Below are positions 11,874 through 22,363 of a stretch of 64,000 nt of DNA, piece after piece. The notes beneath the pieces were generated by a model that saw only the letters and a list, made by a program, of their open reading frames with translations, was not told where the DNA came from and did no database searches. The DNA comes from Platerodrilus igneus (taxonomy: Eukaryota > Arthropoda > Insecta > Coleoptera > Lycidae). Numbering within the stretch: position 1 is the stretch's first letter; each line of letters starts with the position of its first letter. Where the stretch lies: the NCBI GenBank assembly GCA_036346225.1, contig JARFIW010001469.1:15160001-15224000 (forward strand), written 5' to 3'. Both the position numbers and the translations under genes were made by a program.

Positions 11874-12895
11874 TGGTGCGAAAATGAATTCTTTGAGTCA
11901 CTGGAGCTACTTGGTGTGTCCAGTGAGACTACGTTAGAAGAAACTCTTGGTTTAAATTGAAACGCTGAGGATTTCTTAGGCACTGATGTGTGAGATGTAT
12001 GGACAGTCGTCGAATAAGAAACAGGTGCGGTTGAAGAAAAGGTTTTCAACGCTGCACATTGTTGAGTTAAAAAATATCTCAAATCATCGAAATTGGGTAT
12101 TTGCTTCGGATCCGATTGGAGTTCGAAGCGTTTTCTGGTGAACGGATCGAGTTTTTCTAAAAGACAATCGACCAGAATAAAGTTCCAATGTTCCGTGGGA
12201 AACTTTAAGTTAGTTAGAACAGCAAGGTTTTCTGAAAAACAATCAATAAGTGCCCCAAGTTTCTTAGGGTCTTCTGATTTTAAAGGTGGAAAGTCTTTCA
12301 TAGCTTTCCAATGCAGAATTGCCAATAAACGCGGGTTGCTAAATCGCTCACGCAAAGCGTTATAGGAAATAATAAAGTTATCTCCCGAAATGGGTACCGA
12401 TTTAATGATTCTCAAAGACTCCCCGGTACAGCAACTGATAAGGTAATTTAATTTTTCGATATTGGACAGCGACGCGTTATTATAGACCAGACTGTCAAAT
12501 AAATCGATGTAAGATGCAAATTCAGTTACCTCATTATTAAAAAGTGGGAGTTTTAACGGTAACAATTTTGATCCCGAGCTGCTTGGAGCATTTTCAATGA
12601 TTTGTGCCCGCGTTTCTTGCATCGTTTCGAGATGCAGCAGTATGCAATAATAAGCGGAATCTACTTCCTTCCGTAAAGCGTTGTAATTTAATAATTCTGC
12701 CTCGTCACAAGAGGCTAAGACAGCAACTAAAATTGTATTGAAATCTCTGTAAAGGTCATTTACGCCCCTTGTTTGAATAAGGAACAACGTTTTTAAAGTT
12801 GGGTCACTTTGTATAGCGTTACTAAGCTCAAACATTTCTATAATACGTGTTTTCAGCAATTCTAGTTCTACTACATGTGCCTTCTTCGGAGCCAT
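11768..12895 (-). pseudogene. BEL gag
   Basis: A 375-codon frame starting at ATG 12893-12895, the first in-frame Met after the leader. It contains the BEL/Pao gag capsid-like region (LPLFNNEVTEFASYIDLF, LNYLISCCTGES) and ends with the first zinc knuckle, CPSCKGNHLIYRC. It encodes the particle-forming, RNA-binding structural protein. The frame ends soon after the knuckle because of an indel at a T run near 11816-11822; the remaining knuckles continue in the frame at 11307-11873. Confidence 0.88.
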
Positions 12896-13648
12896 AGTGA
12901 CTGTTATTTTGAAAGATCTACAATAAAATGTTGTAAAACGGTACCGGTCAGATGTGCGATGAGAAATATTAAAATATTATGGGTTGTTGTTCAAGCCACG
13001 AAAAATGTCAAATAGCGTATAAACCACTAAATCACGTTTTATGACTATTAGCCTGCAATGTGGTCTTTAATGCCAGACGTCGAAAACCTACCGGTTTGTC
13101 AAACAAAGCCTAAAGATAAGATTTACAGCTTACAACCCGGGCGGCCTTTACCCTCAAAAAATCACAGGAACGTTTAAACATGTGGCTTAACATATTTGCC
13201 GAAAGATGCAGCTTTACAACCTTATTACTCCTGCAAATGTATTAAATATTTTACGTTGTAAACCGACTGAAAGGGTTGTGATACAAAACGAGCAATAGCT
13301 TTTAAATACAAAGCAAATCCTTTTCCTTTCTTATTTAAGAAGTATAAAGCGACTATAATTTTCAGGTTGCTGTGTGCTTTATATACCGCTAAAATATATT
13401 TAACACTGAAAACTAACAGATTTGATGCTAAAGTATTTGTTTGTAACTAAACGGCGAAATCGCTTATTTAATTTAACGAAAGTATGTAGCTAATATTGTA
13501 CATATTTTACCCGCTAAATATGGAGCTTGAACACAAATTTAAAAGCTAAAATAGTTACTTAAAAGCTCGCTGAAATGCAAAATGATATTTAATTTAAGAC
13601 ATGCGTATACCATAGGACTGGTGAATTCGGATCGACTTATAGGACCAA
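12896..13648 (-). other. BEL 5' leader with candidate primer-binding site
   Basis: Non-coding leader between the 5' LTR and gag. On the minus strand the bases right after the LTR end (CCA) are TTGGTCCTATAAGTCG, the place where a tRNA primer would pair. The tRNA was not identified. Confidence 0.6.
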
Positions 13649-14024
13649 TGGATTGATTGGGGTTAAGGAGATGATATAAATATGCTAATTACAGGGCAGG
13701 ACCAATTACTTTTTGTAGCAATACCGATTGGCGGTGGAGCGGTTGTGTAATAATTAAAAACAACTACACCAAACTACTTAATAAAGGGTATAAATACCTT
13801 TTATCCTGTGCCGCTGTAACACAGTAACACGCTCGACCGGGTGATGTCGGTGTCGCTTTCAAAAGCTCTCATACAACCGGCTTCTGCAAGGGTTCGAATG
13901 CGACTGTGTTCTTCAACGCACTTCCACTGTTGGTATATAAAATGTTTCACTCAAACTGCAGGACACCCGCACCAATAGTATTCATTGTCACAAACACCAA
14001 TAAATGTTCGATGATGACGTAACA
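13649..14024 (-). repeat. BEL 5' LTR
   Basis: Pairs with 5825-6234. It is followed by CTTAT at 14025-14029, the second target duplication, after which the mariner right TIR resumes. It lacks about 34 bases that the other LTR has. Confidence 0.9.
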
Positions 14025-14029
14025 CTTAT

Positions 14030-14282
14030 TCTTTTTTTAAAATAATGTAAAAAAATTCTACAACGTTTTACTCTATCTATCACAATAAATAAACCACGAA
14101 GCAAAACAAAAAAGATCAAAATTTCGTTATTTTAGTATAACGCTTTTGCCACACCCTGTATGTTAATTATCTCTTCATGGTTGAACTCAGCATTAAAAAC
14201 TGCACTAGTTTCCCCATTTAACCTTTTCTCTAATATCACAAATAACAGAGTTACCCATACAACGTGTAAGAAATAGGGCACC

Positions 14283-14285
<3 letters not shown>
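14030..14285 (-). repeat. Right TIR, outer part
   Basis: Reverse complement of 3893-4146, ending GGGCACCCTG and then TA. Together with 5609-5824 it forms the complete right arm. Confidence 0.85.
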
Positions 14286-14327
<42 letters not shown>

Positions 14328-14611
14328 TAAAACGTTCTCTGCAATTTGAAATTAAAGTTAAACTAATTACATGAGATGTATCCATAAATACACTTTGTAT
14401 TTACCTATACAAATCGGACCGATATTTACATAGCCATTATAAAACAATTACTTGATCGTTTTGCTGCGTTTAGCAAAATAGGATGATCCAGTTATTCGTA
14501 CATGAATTATGTATATAACTTGAATCAATTTCCTTAAATACAAGACGTAATTGAAAATCGAAATTAAGAATAAGCTGCAGTAGTATAACTTATAACACAT
14601 TCTACTCAATT

Positions 14612-14684
14612 GGTTGCATAGCTCAGTTGGTTAGAGCGTTGATCCGGCAATTCAATGGTCGCAGGTTTAAGTCCTACCGCAGCT
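14612..14684 (+). tRNA. tRNA-like sequence (decayed tRNA or SINE head)
   Basis: A 73-nt stretch with a perfect A box (TAGCTCAGTTGG, 14619-14630), a near-consensus B box (GGTTTAAGTCC, 14664-14674) and a TTTT run just downstream (about 14688). D, anticodon and T arms can be drawn, but the acceptor stem has G-T pairs and a mismatch. The anticodon stem has a mismatch, and position 33 is C instead of the near-universal T. The anticodon would read GGC (Ala). A decayed tRNA gene or a tRNA-derived SINE head is more likely than an active tRNA gene. Confidence 0.6.
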
Positions 14685-14834
14685 GTTCTTTTAGCGGTTT
14701 TCAATTACCAGTTCGATTTGAAATGGTAATTCAACATAACATAATAAAGTTGGGTTTTATTTCATCTTATAGCTGTTCGTATATATTAACAAACATGCAT
14801 TTGCATTCCAAATGTAGATTATTTTTCTTCGCTA

Positions 14835-14873
<39 letters not shown>

Positions 14874-14875
<2 letters not shown>

Positions 14876-16898
14876 CTATGTTCACCCTCAATTATTCGCG
14901 CCCCATCGTTTGGGCGACATATTAATATTGCTATGTATTAACTGGATTTATCGAGCCCCGACGTTGGGCTGTCATATAAATATGCTATGAACTCCCTCCA
15001 GGAACTTAACTGAATTTTATCTTGTAAAGGCCTTGTATCGACCAATAACAAAACTTGATGTGATACCGCCTTACTAGTTTTTAATGGCGTATTCAACTTA
15101 TAGCTCTTCCTTTATTGTTTAAATTATCAAATTACACTCCCATTAACTTTATCTTTTGACCTCGACTAGCGTTTATTTAGAATTATAAAATGAAGTTAAT
15201 TCAGTTCCATATAATGAAAACAAATATTATGTACAGGTTTTGAAAATTAATAAAATACACTTTTCAATTAATTAATGTTGTGAACCTCATTTACCTCAAT
15301 AAATCCTATACTATTCAATCAATCTAAAGTCACTAAAAAACCTATTCTTTTTATAAAAAGAAGCTTGGAACGTTCGAAACCTCTTTATCATATGACGCAC
15401 TTTATACGTATGCAAGTTCTTTGTTTTGTTGACTTCATCACATTAATTTATATTAAGCAAATTCAATATTCAATATTTAAATTCAAATAGAAAATAATGT
15501 CTTAAAACTAAAAATCTAACTTGGTCTTTTTTCTTCGCTATTTCCTTCTTGCAATCGACGCATCCATTATCAACTAATAGTTTCCATGCATTATGCCATC
15601 CATTTGGATCAAAATTATTTTCCCCCAATTCAGAATTATTATATGCCCATTCGAAATATTGTCTATCCACACGCTTGAACCATTGCATTTAAATTATTGC
15701 CATCACCCTCTGGACTACCATTATTAAACTTAGACTTATGCACCCAAATTATTGTCATCTCATTTAGACTTATTCTCACCAGACTAAGAATTTATTCTCA
15801 TCAATTTCCCCAACCTTAGAATTGGATTATCATCCTCCCCAGACTTGAAATTCTTATTATCACACTTAGACTATTATTTTCCACAGACTCAGAGTTGGAA
15901 TTCTTATCATTTATTCTCCCCTAACTTGAAATCGTAGTTTGTACTCCCCGGACTCGAAGCCCTATTATTATGTTTTAGTTTAAATAAATTCCCCAAAATC
16001 TACTTACGTTTAATCGGCAATCGTAATTTTCATCTTCGTCGCGCTTAAACAATAATTTCACTTTAAAATTATTTTTACGTGTTGCAATAATGTTTCAAAG
16101 TGGCGCACCTCGGCCTTTGTTGAGTTGAAAACTGAGTTCGTTATCACTGTCGCTGTTAATATGATTGATCTCCTACTCCGTCAGTAGGCATGGCTTACAA
16201 GCTCGTTGCTAATTTTAACCAATCAAGTCTTTGCATTTAAAGTAGTTTCTGATGTAACTTTCTCTGCCTTCAAGTAATTGTGGCTTGCTCGCAGCTGTCT
16301 TGTTATCAGACATGCGGTGTTTTGACGAATCTAATTACTTTTCCATGTTGTACACAAACAACTGATGCAATTCGACTTTTAATTTTCATATATGCTTGTT
16401 ATTTACGCAATTTTTAATCACCTTTATTATTAAAAATGGTTAATTATTTGTATGCATTTACACTATGCTTCTCGAAGCTCTATTTCTTATCTCCGTGTTA
16501 TCATAACTAACTGGAATTTTTTTTTGAATGCGTGTTTAATTACATTTGTTATGTTTACTTATAAATACGCGTGCTTCCACTGAAAATTATCGTTATTTGC
16601 CTTACCTAAATTAACTAAAACTCTATCTACAGGGTGTTAAATATTTATTATCTACTTAATGCATGTATTCCTTATTTCTACGCTAACTATGCGTCTTATT
16701 GACCTAAGATGTGTCTATTTGCGTCGCTTAAAACTATTTATACTTTATCTACAAGGTGTTGACTGCTTACTATTTACAAACTATCTCCATTTCTCAATTT
16801 TCTATTAAATAACTGCAGTTTTCTGCTTCCTATTATGATTTCTAATTCCTGCACGACCTTTGCTATAAAATGCACCCTTAAACAACCCCTTATCACAG

Positions 16899-16900
<2 letters not shown>
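14874..16900 (-). repeat. LTR-like unit j
   Basis: Reversed relative to unit a. Its minus-strand end carries two tandem modules, each with a GCCCAACG...GGGGC block (near 14899-14920 and 14957-14980). A degenerate minisatellite of about 30-35 bp (15720-15965) lies where the other units have theirs. Confidence 0.65.
15515..15688 (-). CDS. Short unrecognised frame in unit j
   Basis: A frame of about 58 codons starting at ATG 15686-15688, with protein-like composition (FEWAYNNSELGENNFDPNGW, HNAWKLLVDNGCVDCKKEI). No family was recognised. It may be a fragment of a gag-like or host exon carried by the unit, or chance. It is followed by AT-rich non-coding sequence. Confidence 0.2.
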
Positions 16901-16945
<45 letters not shown>

Positions 16946-16946
<1 letters not shown>

Positions 16947-18548
16947 TGCTGTAATTAAAGGGTTAATTTAGGAGTAGGTTAAGTCATTGGGGACGTAGAA
17001 TAAGCAAGGGAAACTCCCAAGCAACAGAAGTACGAAATTATAGATATTAGAAGAGTAAATGGGTTATTATAAAAATTTATTAGTTGCGAGCACACTGTAT
17101 ATAGCAGTACAAACAATTAAAACACATATCTAAGTGTAGCTACTAGCAGAGATTAGAATTTAAAAAGGTAATGAAACGCATAAAAATTAAATCAGTGAAA
17201 AACCTGCATGAAGTGGCTAGATAAACATTCATAAAGTGTGTAAAGATATTATCGTAAACGCACGCCAAATTATGCTTTATTTAAAAGCGTACGTGATCTA
17301 AGAGAACCACAGTTGTTCGAAAATCCAATTTATTGAGAAATAAACAAATACCAAATTTATTCAATTTAGATTAAAATAAAGCTAACAAACAAGACTACGT
17401 GCTCGATATGTACGAAGTTCCTGGGATTTCTGAAGTAAATATAAGGCATCACAATTGAATTACGTGACTTCAATCACCGCGTCATGCGATTAAAATACAT
17501 ACAATTGGTAAATTTTCCAAACATAACAAGTTATATTATACTTGTCCTCGCCTGGCACGTGAAGCCAGCGAATCACAAACAATAGTGGGACGATCTTATA
17601 AATATCTGGAGAATTGAATATCAAGTTAGTAAAATTTGAAACTGGGCAGTGATTATAATTGAAAGTGCCAAATATTTACGTGAATAATAAATATTTGTTA
17701 ACAGTGAAATTATAAAGTATAGAATTGCGAAAATTGTGCCGTATTTCTGAGACGTAAGTAAATAAGGTTTAGGAAATTATAACATTTCTAATAATAAATA
17801 AAACAGGGCTTTGAATGTCCATCCAAATTAATCTGAATGTCCATCTAAATTACTCTAAATGTCGATTGGAATGTCAATCTGAATTTACCATCTCAATTAC
17901 GAGCCAAATTACTATCATAAATTACAAGTAAAATAATGTTACGATTCCTGTAGAATTTTAAATTACGATCAAAAATACAATTTTGGAGAATGCTGCCCGT
18001 TCAAGCAAATTGAGGGTAAATGCTCTATGGAGGAAATGAAAAACCTTTCATTGCAATAAATGTACCAATAACGATTTGGATATCGACTTCAATTCTTGAA
18101 AGCACCCATGAAAATAATTCAGGTTAGAGATTTTGATATGTCTTATTTTTGAAACTGTTTTATCTCAAATATTTTTGATATGATTTATTTTTAAACTGTT
18201 TTATCTCAATCATAATTGAAAGTGTAAAAGCCGACAAATTGGGGATTTCTTGAGAATATTTTATGAAAAGTTACAAACAGCTTGAAACGTTTCAATAAGT
18301 CTTTAAAGGTAATAAAAAGCTCGTTTTGCTGGCTTGATTTTGTAATAATTTGACAGATGTATATGATATAAAAAGGGAGATGATAGTTAAAGGAGTTGTA
18401 AATATTCAATCATTATACTGTGTATTGTGGAAGTGCTTTATTTAATTGAATCAGCTAGTTGAGGCAAAAGATAATTATAAATTAACATTTAACAAGTGTT
18501 TGAGTGGATAAGGGGCTGTGAGAGAGTAATAAGGGTAATATCACAGCA
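16946..18548 (+). repeat. LTR-like unit a
   Basis: Begins TTGCTGTAATT and ends TCACAGCAAT. It aligns by eye with unit b along its length (shared GTAGGTTAAGTCAT near the start, GCACACTGTATATA, AAACTGGGCAGT after the TATA box, and TCAGCTAGTTGAGGC near the end). It has a TATA box at 17597, a donor-like GACGTAAGTAAAT (about 17750), an acceptor-like AATAAAACAG (about 17800) and a minisatellite of GAATGTCCATC units at 17812-17900. Confidence 0.7.
17597..17604 (+). promoter_or_regulatory. TATA box of unit a
   Basis: TATAAATA about 650 bp into the unit, followed about 40 bp later by AAACTGGGCAGT, shared with unit b and a plausible start region. Units a and b have this box at the same offset. Confidence 0.5.
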
Positions 18549-18566
18549 ATATATGTATATATATAT

Positions 18567-20182
18567 TGCTGTAATTATAGACTTAATTTAGGGGTAGGTT
18601 AAGTCATAGGGGTCGTAAAATAAACAAAAGAATCTCCCAAGTAACAAAAGCACATAATTACAGATATTAGAAGAGTAAATAGGTCACTATACATATTGTT
18701 GGTTGAGAGCACACTGTATATAACAGTACAAGCAATTAAACGCATATTCAACAGTAGCTACGAGCAAAGATAATAATTTAAAAATGTAACGAAATGCATC
18801 GAAATTAAATCAATGAAAAATTTGTATGAATTGGCTAGATAAATATTCAACAAGTGCGTTAATATATCATCATATACGCAGTCAGAAATTATGTATTATT
18901 TGAAAAGCGTACGTGATAGAAAAGTATTACATTTGTTCAAAAATCCAATTTAACTAGGAAATAAACAAACACCAAATTTATTTCTATTTAGATTAGAATA
19001 AGCAAACAACAATGATACGTCATTTGATGAACGAAGGTTCCTGGAATTTCTGAATTAAATGTGATGGTATGTGAATGAATTATGTGACAACTTGAGCGTT
19101 TTTGCAAGTAATTGAACTACACAATTGGTAAAATTTCCGAAGTACATAAGAGATAAAACAAGTGGTGTCGCCCAACACGTGAAATCAACGAATAGAAAAC
19201 AAAAGGGGCAAGGCCTATAAATACGATAACAATCGAGCAACGAGTTAGTATACATTTGAAACTGGGCAGTCAGTATACTCAAAAGTGCTAAATTATTCAC
19301 GCAACCAGTAAAGTAAAAGTAAAGTGAAATTCATTTTATAAGAGTGTAAAAATTGTGTAAACAAGCCGTTCTATTACAGACGTACGTAAACCAGATTTAG
19401 TAAAATCATACAATTTCTAAAAATAAATAAAACAGAGCTTTTTGGGAAACGACTTTTGGGGTACGACTTTTGGGATACGACTTTTGGATACGACTTTTGG
19501 ACACGACTCTGGACACGAGTCTGAAGACTGTTCTGGAAACGAGTATGGAGATTACTTCCTGATGCATTAATTTTGATAATCACTGACATGGCAAATATTC
19601 TATTACTGTTTTGTTAAATACGGAGATGGAGAACCTTTTATTGGATTAACTTATGGAATTTTGAATAACGATTGGGATAGTATTTTGGTTTGATGTCGAC
19701 TTCCAAATTCAATTCTAAACATTCAAAAGCAAAGAAAACTCTTGGGGATGCAGAGAAGCAACTGAACCACTCCAGGTTAGATATTTTTATGTAATTTATT
19801 TGTAAACTGTTTAATTCAATACTTTTTCAAATAATGTACGAGTCAACAAAACCGGGGTTTCTTTGATAAATTTATGAAAGGCGATAGGCATCTTGAAACG
19901 TTTCAAAAGGTCTTTAAATACAACAAAAAGCTCGTTTCGCTGGCTTCAATTTCTCAAAATCTGGCAGATGTAAATATTTTGAAAAAGGGAAAGATATATA
20001 AAAAGGTTGTAAATATTTAATCATTATATTGTGTATTTTTGAATTGCTTTATTTAATTGAATCAGCTAGTTGAGGCAAAGAGATCTATAACTTAACATTT
20101 TACAAGTGCTTGATTAATAAAAAGGGTTAAATCACAGCATTTTATGATAGACCCAAACGGAGGGGCTGGGAAAGTAACACAG

Positions 20183-20183
<1 letters not shown>
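18567..20183 (+). repeat. LTR-like unit b
   Basis: Closest relative of unit a. TATA box at 19216. Donor-like ACGTACGTAAAC (about 19381), acceptor-like AATAAAACAG (about 19430), then a minisatellite of TTTGGGATACGAC-type units (19440-19550) and a second donor-like CACTCCAGGTTAG (about 19770). The end includes a CCCAAACGGAGGGGCTGG block before the TA tract. Confidence 0.7.
19216..19223 (+). promoter_or_regulatory. TATA box of unit b
   Basis: TATAAATA about 650 bp into the unit, the same offset as in unit a, again followed by AAACTGGGCAGT. Confidence 0.5.
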
Positions 20184-20222
<39 letters not shown>

Positions 20223-20224
<2 letters not shown>

Positions 20225-22335
20225 CAGTGGATCTTTTAAAAAAAATTCTCGCCCCACGAATTGGGTGCCATAAAATTTGCAGTCGAAGTTGGGAACAATT
20301 GAGCCCTAGTGTCGTTGGGCCCTCATAAAATTTTCTGAAATTAAAAATAAAAATTCTTACTCTACCTTTTGATCGCCTCCTTATTTCTGCACACCCTGGC
20401 TAGCTCAAAAATCTGCTTCTTCTTGAATACCTACCTTCCTACATTCCTTTCTCAAAACACAGTCAAATGAAATTACCACTCAAATAATGCAACAAGACAT
20501 ACAACCTTTTTATTTACACATATTAACAAGTTTCCATAAGCACAAAAATATTTACACATTGGTACATACAGTTTCATAAAAACTGTTACCATCTCAATCT
20601 TTAAACTTTTAAAGTTTCATGATTTTAATATCTTTCAACAATTTTATTTTAGACGAGTAGATGGGCCCGTCGTGCAACCCTAAATTGATTTTTATTCTGG
20701 TCTATTTTGAGCTCAGTATAACCAAGTTACTCTAAATGTTTTTAAACCTCGCATTTTTATTTAAATTAAAACTAAAGACCCGTTTACTCCTTAAACAACA
20801 TTTTTATATCATCAATAAACATTTTAAATAATCAATATTAATTGTCCTGTACATATACCCTTTTAAATGAGGTTTTATGGTAATACATTACAGCCCCAAT
20901 ACGTCAAAACACTCAAGCACAAATTATCAGCACAAATGTTCAAGCCAAACGCAAGAATTTAATTTTCTTTACCTAGAGTAAGCTGCGTCCATCGTTACCT
21001 CTGGAGATGTGTACCAAAAACCCCTCGTCGTTGTATCCGTATACTTTTTGATTATGCCTGGATCCAACTGATGTTTACTAGCTATCCAAATCCCTGCCAC
21101 CACCTTTAGTATTTCTACCCGGATAATTGTCTTGACCAAACTTAACCTTCTATACCACTACACTTCACGCATACAAGTTAAGGTTTTCGATTCGCTTACC
21201 CAAGTACTATCCTATCATTAAATTGTATGGTGTAGTAACTGCACCTTTTGTAACGCTAGCGCCCACTTGTACAAATCACCTTTAATACGTTTCCGGTACG
21301 TTACTAACAGCTTCATACACTTTAAAATAGGATGAGATATGCTACTTCAACGAACAAACAATAATCAGTACAACATACGAGCACGTAATAGCAATTACGT
21401 TAGAGATCTAAACGCTATAAGATCTAAGATCAAGAGAGCTTTAATATCTCTCCCAGTGTATTTATACGCTTTTCAATACCACTCACGGAACCTTTTTCAT
21501 CAAAAAGCTTATTTTTAAAACCAATTCTCAAAATGTTGATCGTAACGTCTACAAAATTCTAAGGCTGTTACTCTGAAATTCGTTCAATAACATCAACGGA
21601 CGCGAGCTTCTCAAAACTGCTAGCCTTAGACCAATGATATTGCTTTCCCCCGTTATAACGTTCCACCTCTTAGCTACCTCTCTTCGCTTCGCCCATATTT
21701 ATTGTCTCTTTTAGAACCTCTCTCAAGTTACAGAAAATCGATATTGTTGTGGGCCTTCAATTCTCCCGTGTATTTTAGACATGTGTTGTAACCAACGTTT
21801 TCTTATACCTGTTCTCTGTCTATTTTACATTATAGATCTTTCATTTCACTTAGTCTTTAAAGCATTTGTTATTTTTGCAGCTTGTCGGACCAACCGTTAC
21901 CACCAATTCCATAGAAATTCTGTCTCAACGTATATTTCAGTTCTTTGAACTTTACATTTAACAAACAGGTGTTTCTTCGAAGCAACTTGTCCGTTTAAAA
22001 TAATAATTCCAAGTTTTACCACTTCTTAGGATTTGTATAACGAACGTTTTCGTTTATTTAAATAGAAATATGTGTTTAAATTATTGCTTTTTTATACTTG
22101 ACTTAAAACTATTACAACTAATTATGCGTATCCTTGAGTTTTCATGCACCCTAAAGCTTCTACCCGTTATGCAATTTTAACCTTCTGATTTAGAAATACA
22201 AAATATGTTAATAACCGTCCGTTTCCACTATCTAAACTGATTGATTTGGCGCGTAAATAAATTGTTCCTATTTCCTATATACACAGTTGTTAGAATTTTA
22301 TTATGTAGATCTATTTAACCTATAATTTCACGACA
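20223..22335 (-). repeat. LTR-like unit c
   Basis: Reversed unit of the longer class. On the minus strand it begins TTGTCGTGAAATT, has TATAAATA at 21469-21476 and ends with two tandem GCCCAACGACACTAGGGC and CACCCAATTCGTGGGGCG modules (20245-20320) followed by CACTGCAA. Confidence 0.65.
21469..21476 (-). promoter_or_regulatory. TATA box of unit c
   Basis: TATAAATA on the minus strand, about 860 bp from the unit start. Confidence 0.4.
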
Positions 22336-22363
22336 ATATATATATGTATATGTATATATATAT

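Larger units (their letters stand above)
9651..12168 (-). repeat. 1259-bp tandem duplication inside the BEL element
   Basis: The sequence starting TTAGATCTGCC at 9651 recurs at 10910. Copy one is 9651-10909 and copy two 10910-12168. They are nearly identical, with a few one- or two-base indels (for example near 10048/11307 and 10088/11347). The unit covers gag C-terminus, zinc knuckles and protease. Its length is not a multiple of three, so the duplication itself shifts the frame. Confidence 0.93.
5825..14024 (-). mobile_element. BEL/Pao LTR retrotransposon, full length but degenerate
   Basis: The element is bounded by LTRs at 5825-6234 and 13649-14024 and flanked by a 5-bp duplication, CTTAT (5820-5824 and 14025-14029), the size usual for BEL/Pao. 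On the minus strand the order is gag, protease, RT, RNase H, integrase, with the integrase C-terminal block before the 3' LTR. That order, together with the YIDDF RT motif and the PHFGGLWE integrase motif, is diagnostic of BEL/Pao. Several frameshifts, one in-frame TGA and an internal tandem duplication make it non-autonomous. No envelope-like frame is seen. Confidence 0.93.
3893..14285 (+). mobile_element. Tc1/mariner-type DNA transposon with long TIRs, split by a BEL element
   Basis: The element begins CAGGGTGCCC at 3893 and ends GGGCACCCTG at 14285, each flanked by TA inside (TA)n tracts, as expected for TA target duplication in this superfamily. Without the 8.2 kb BEL insertion and its 5-bp duplication it would be about 2.2 kb. 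The inverted repeats are about 470 bp, much longer than the roughly 30 bp of typical mariners. A single broken transposase frame lies inside. It inserted at or next to the TA end of unit h'. The element is non-autonomous and old, judged by indels between the TIRs and by stops in the transposase. Confidence 0.85.
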
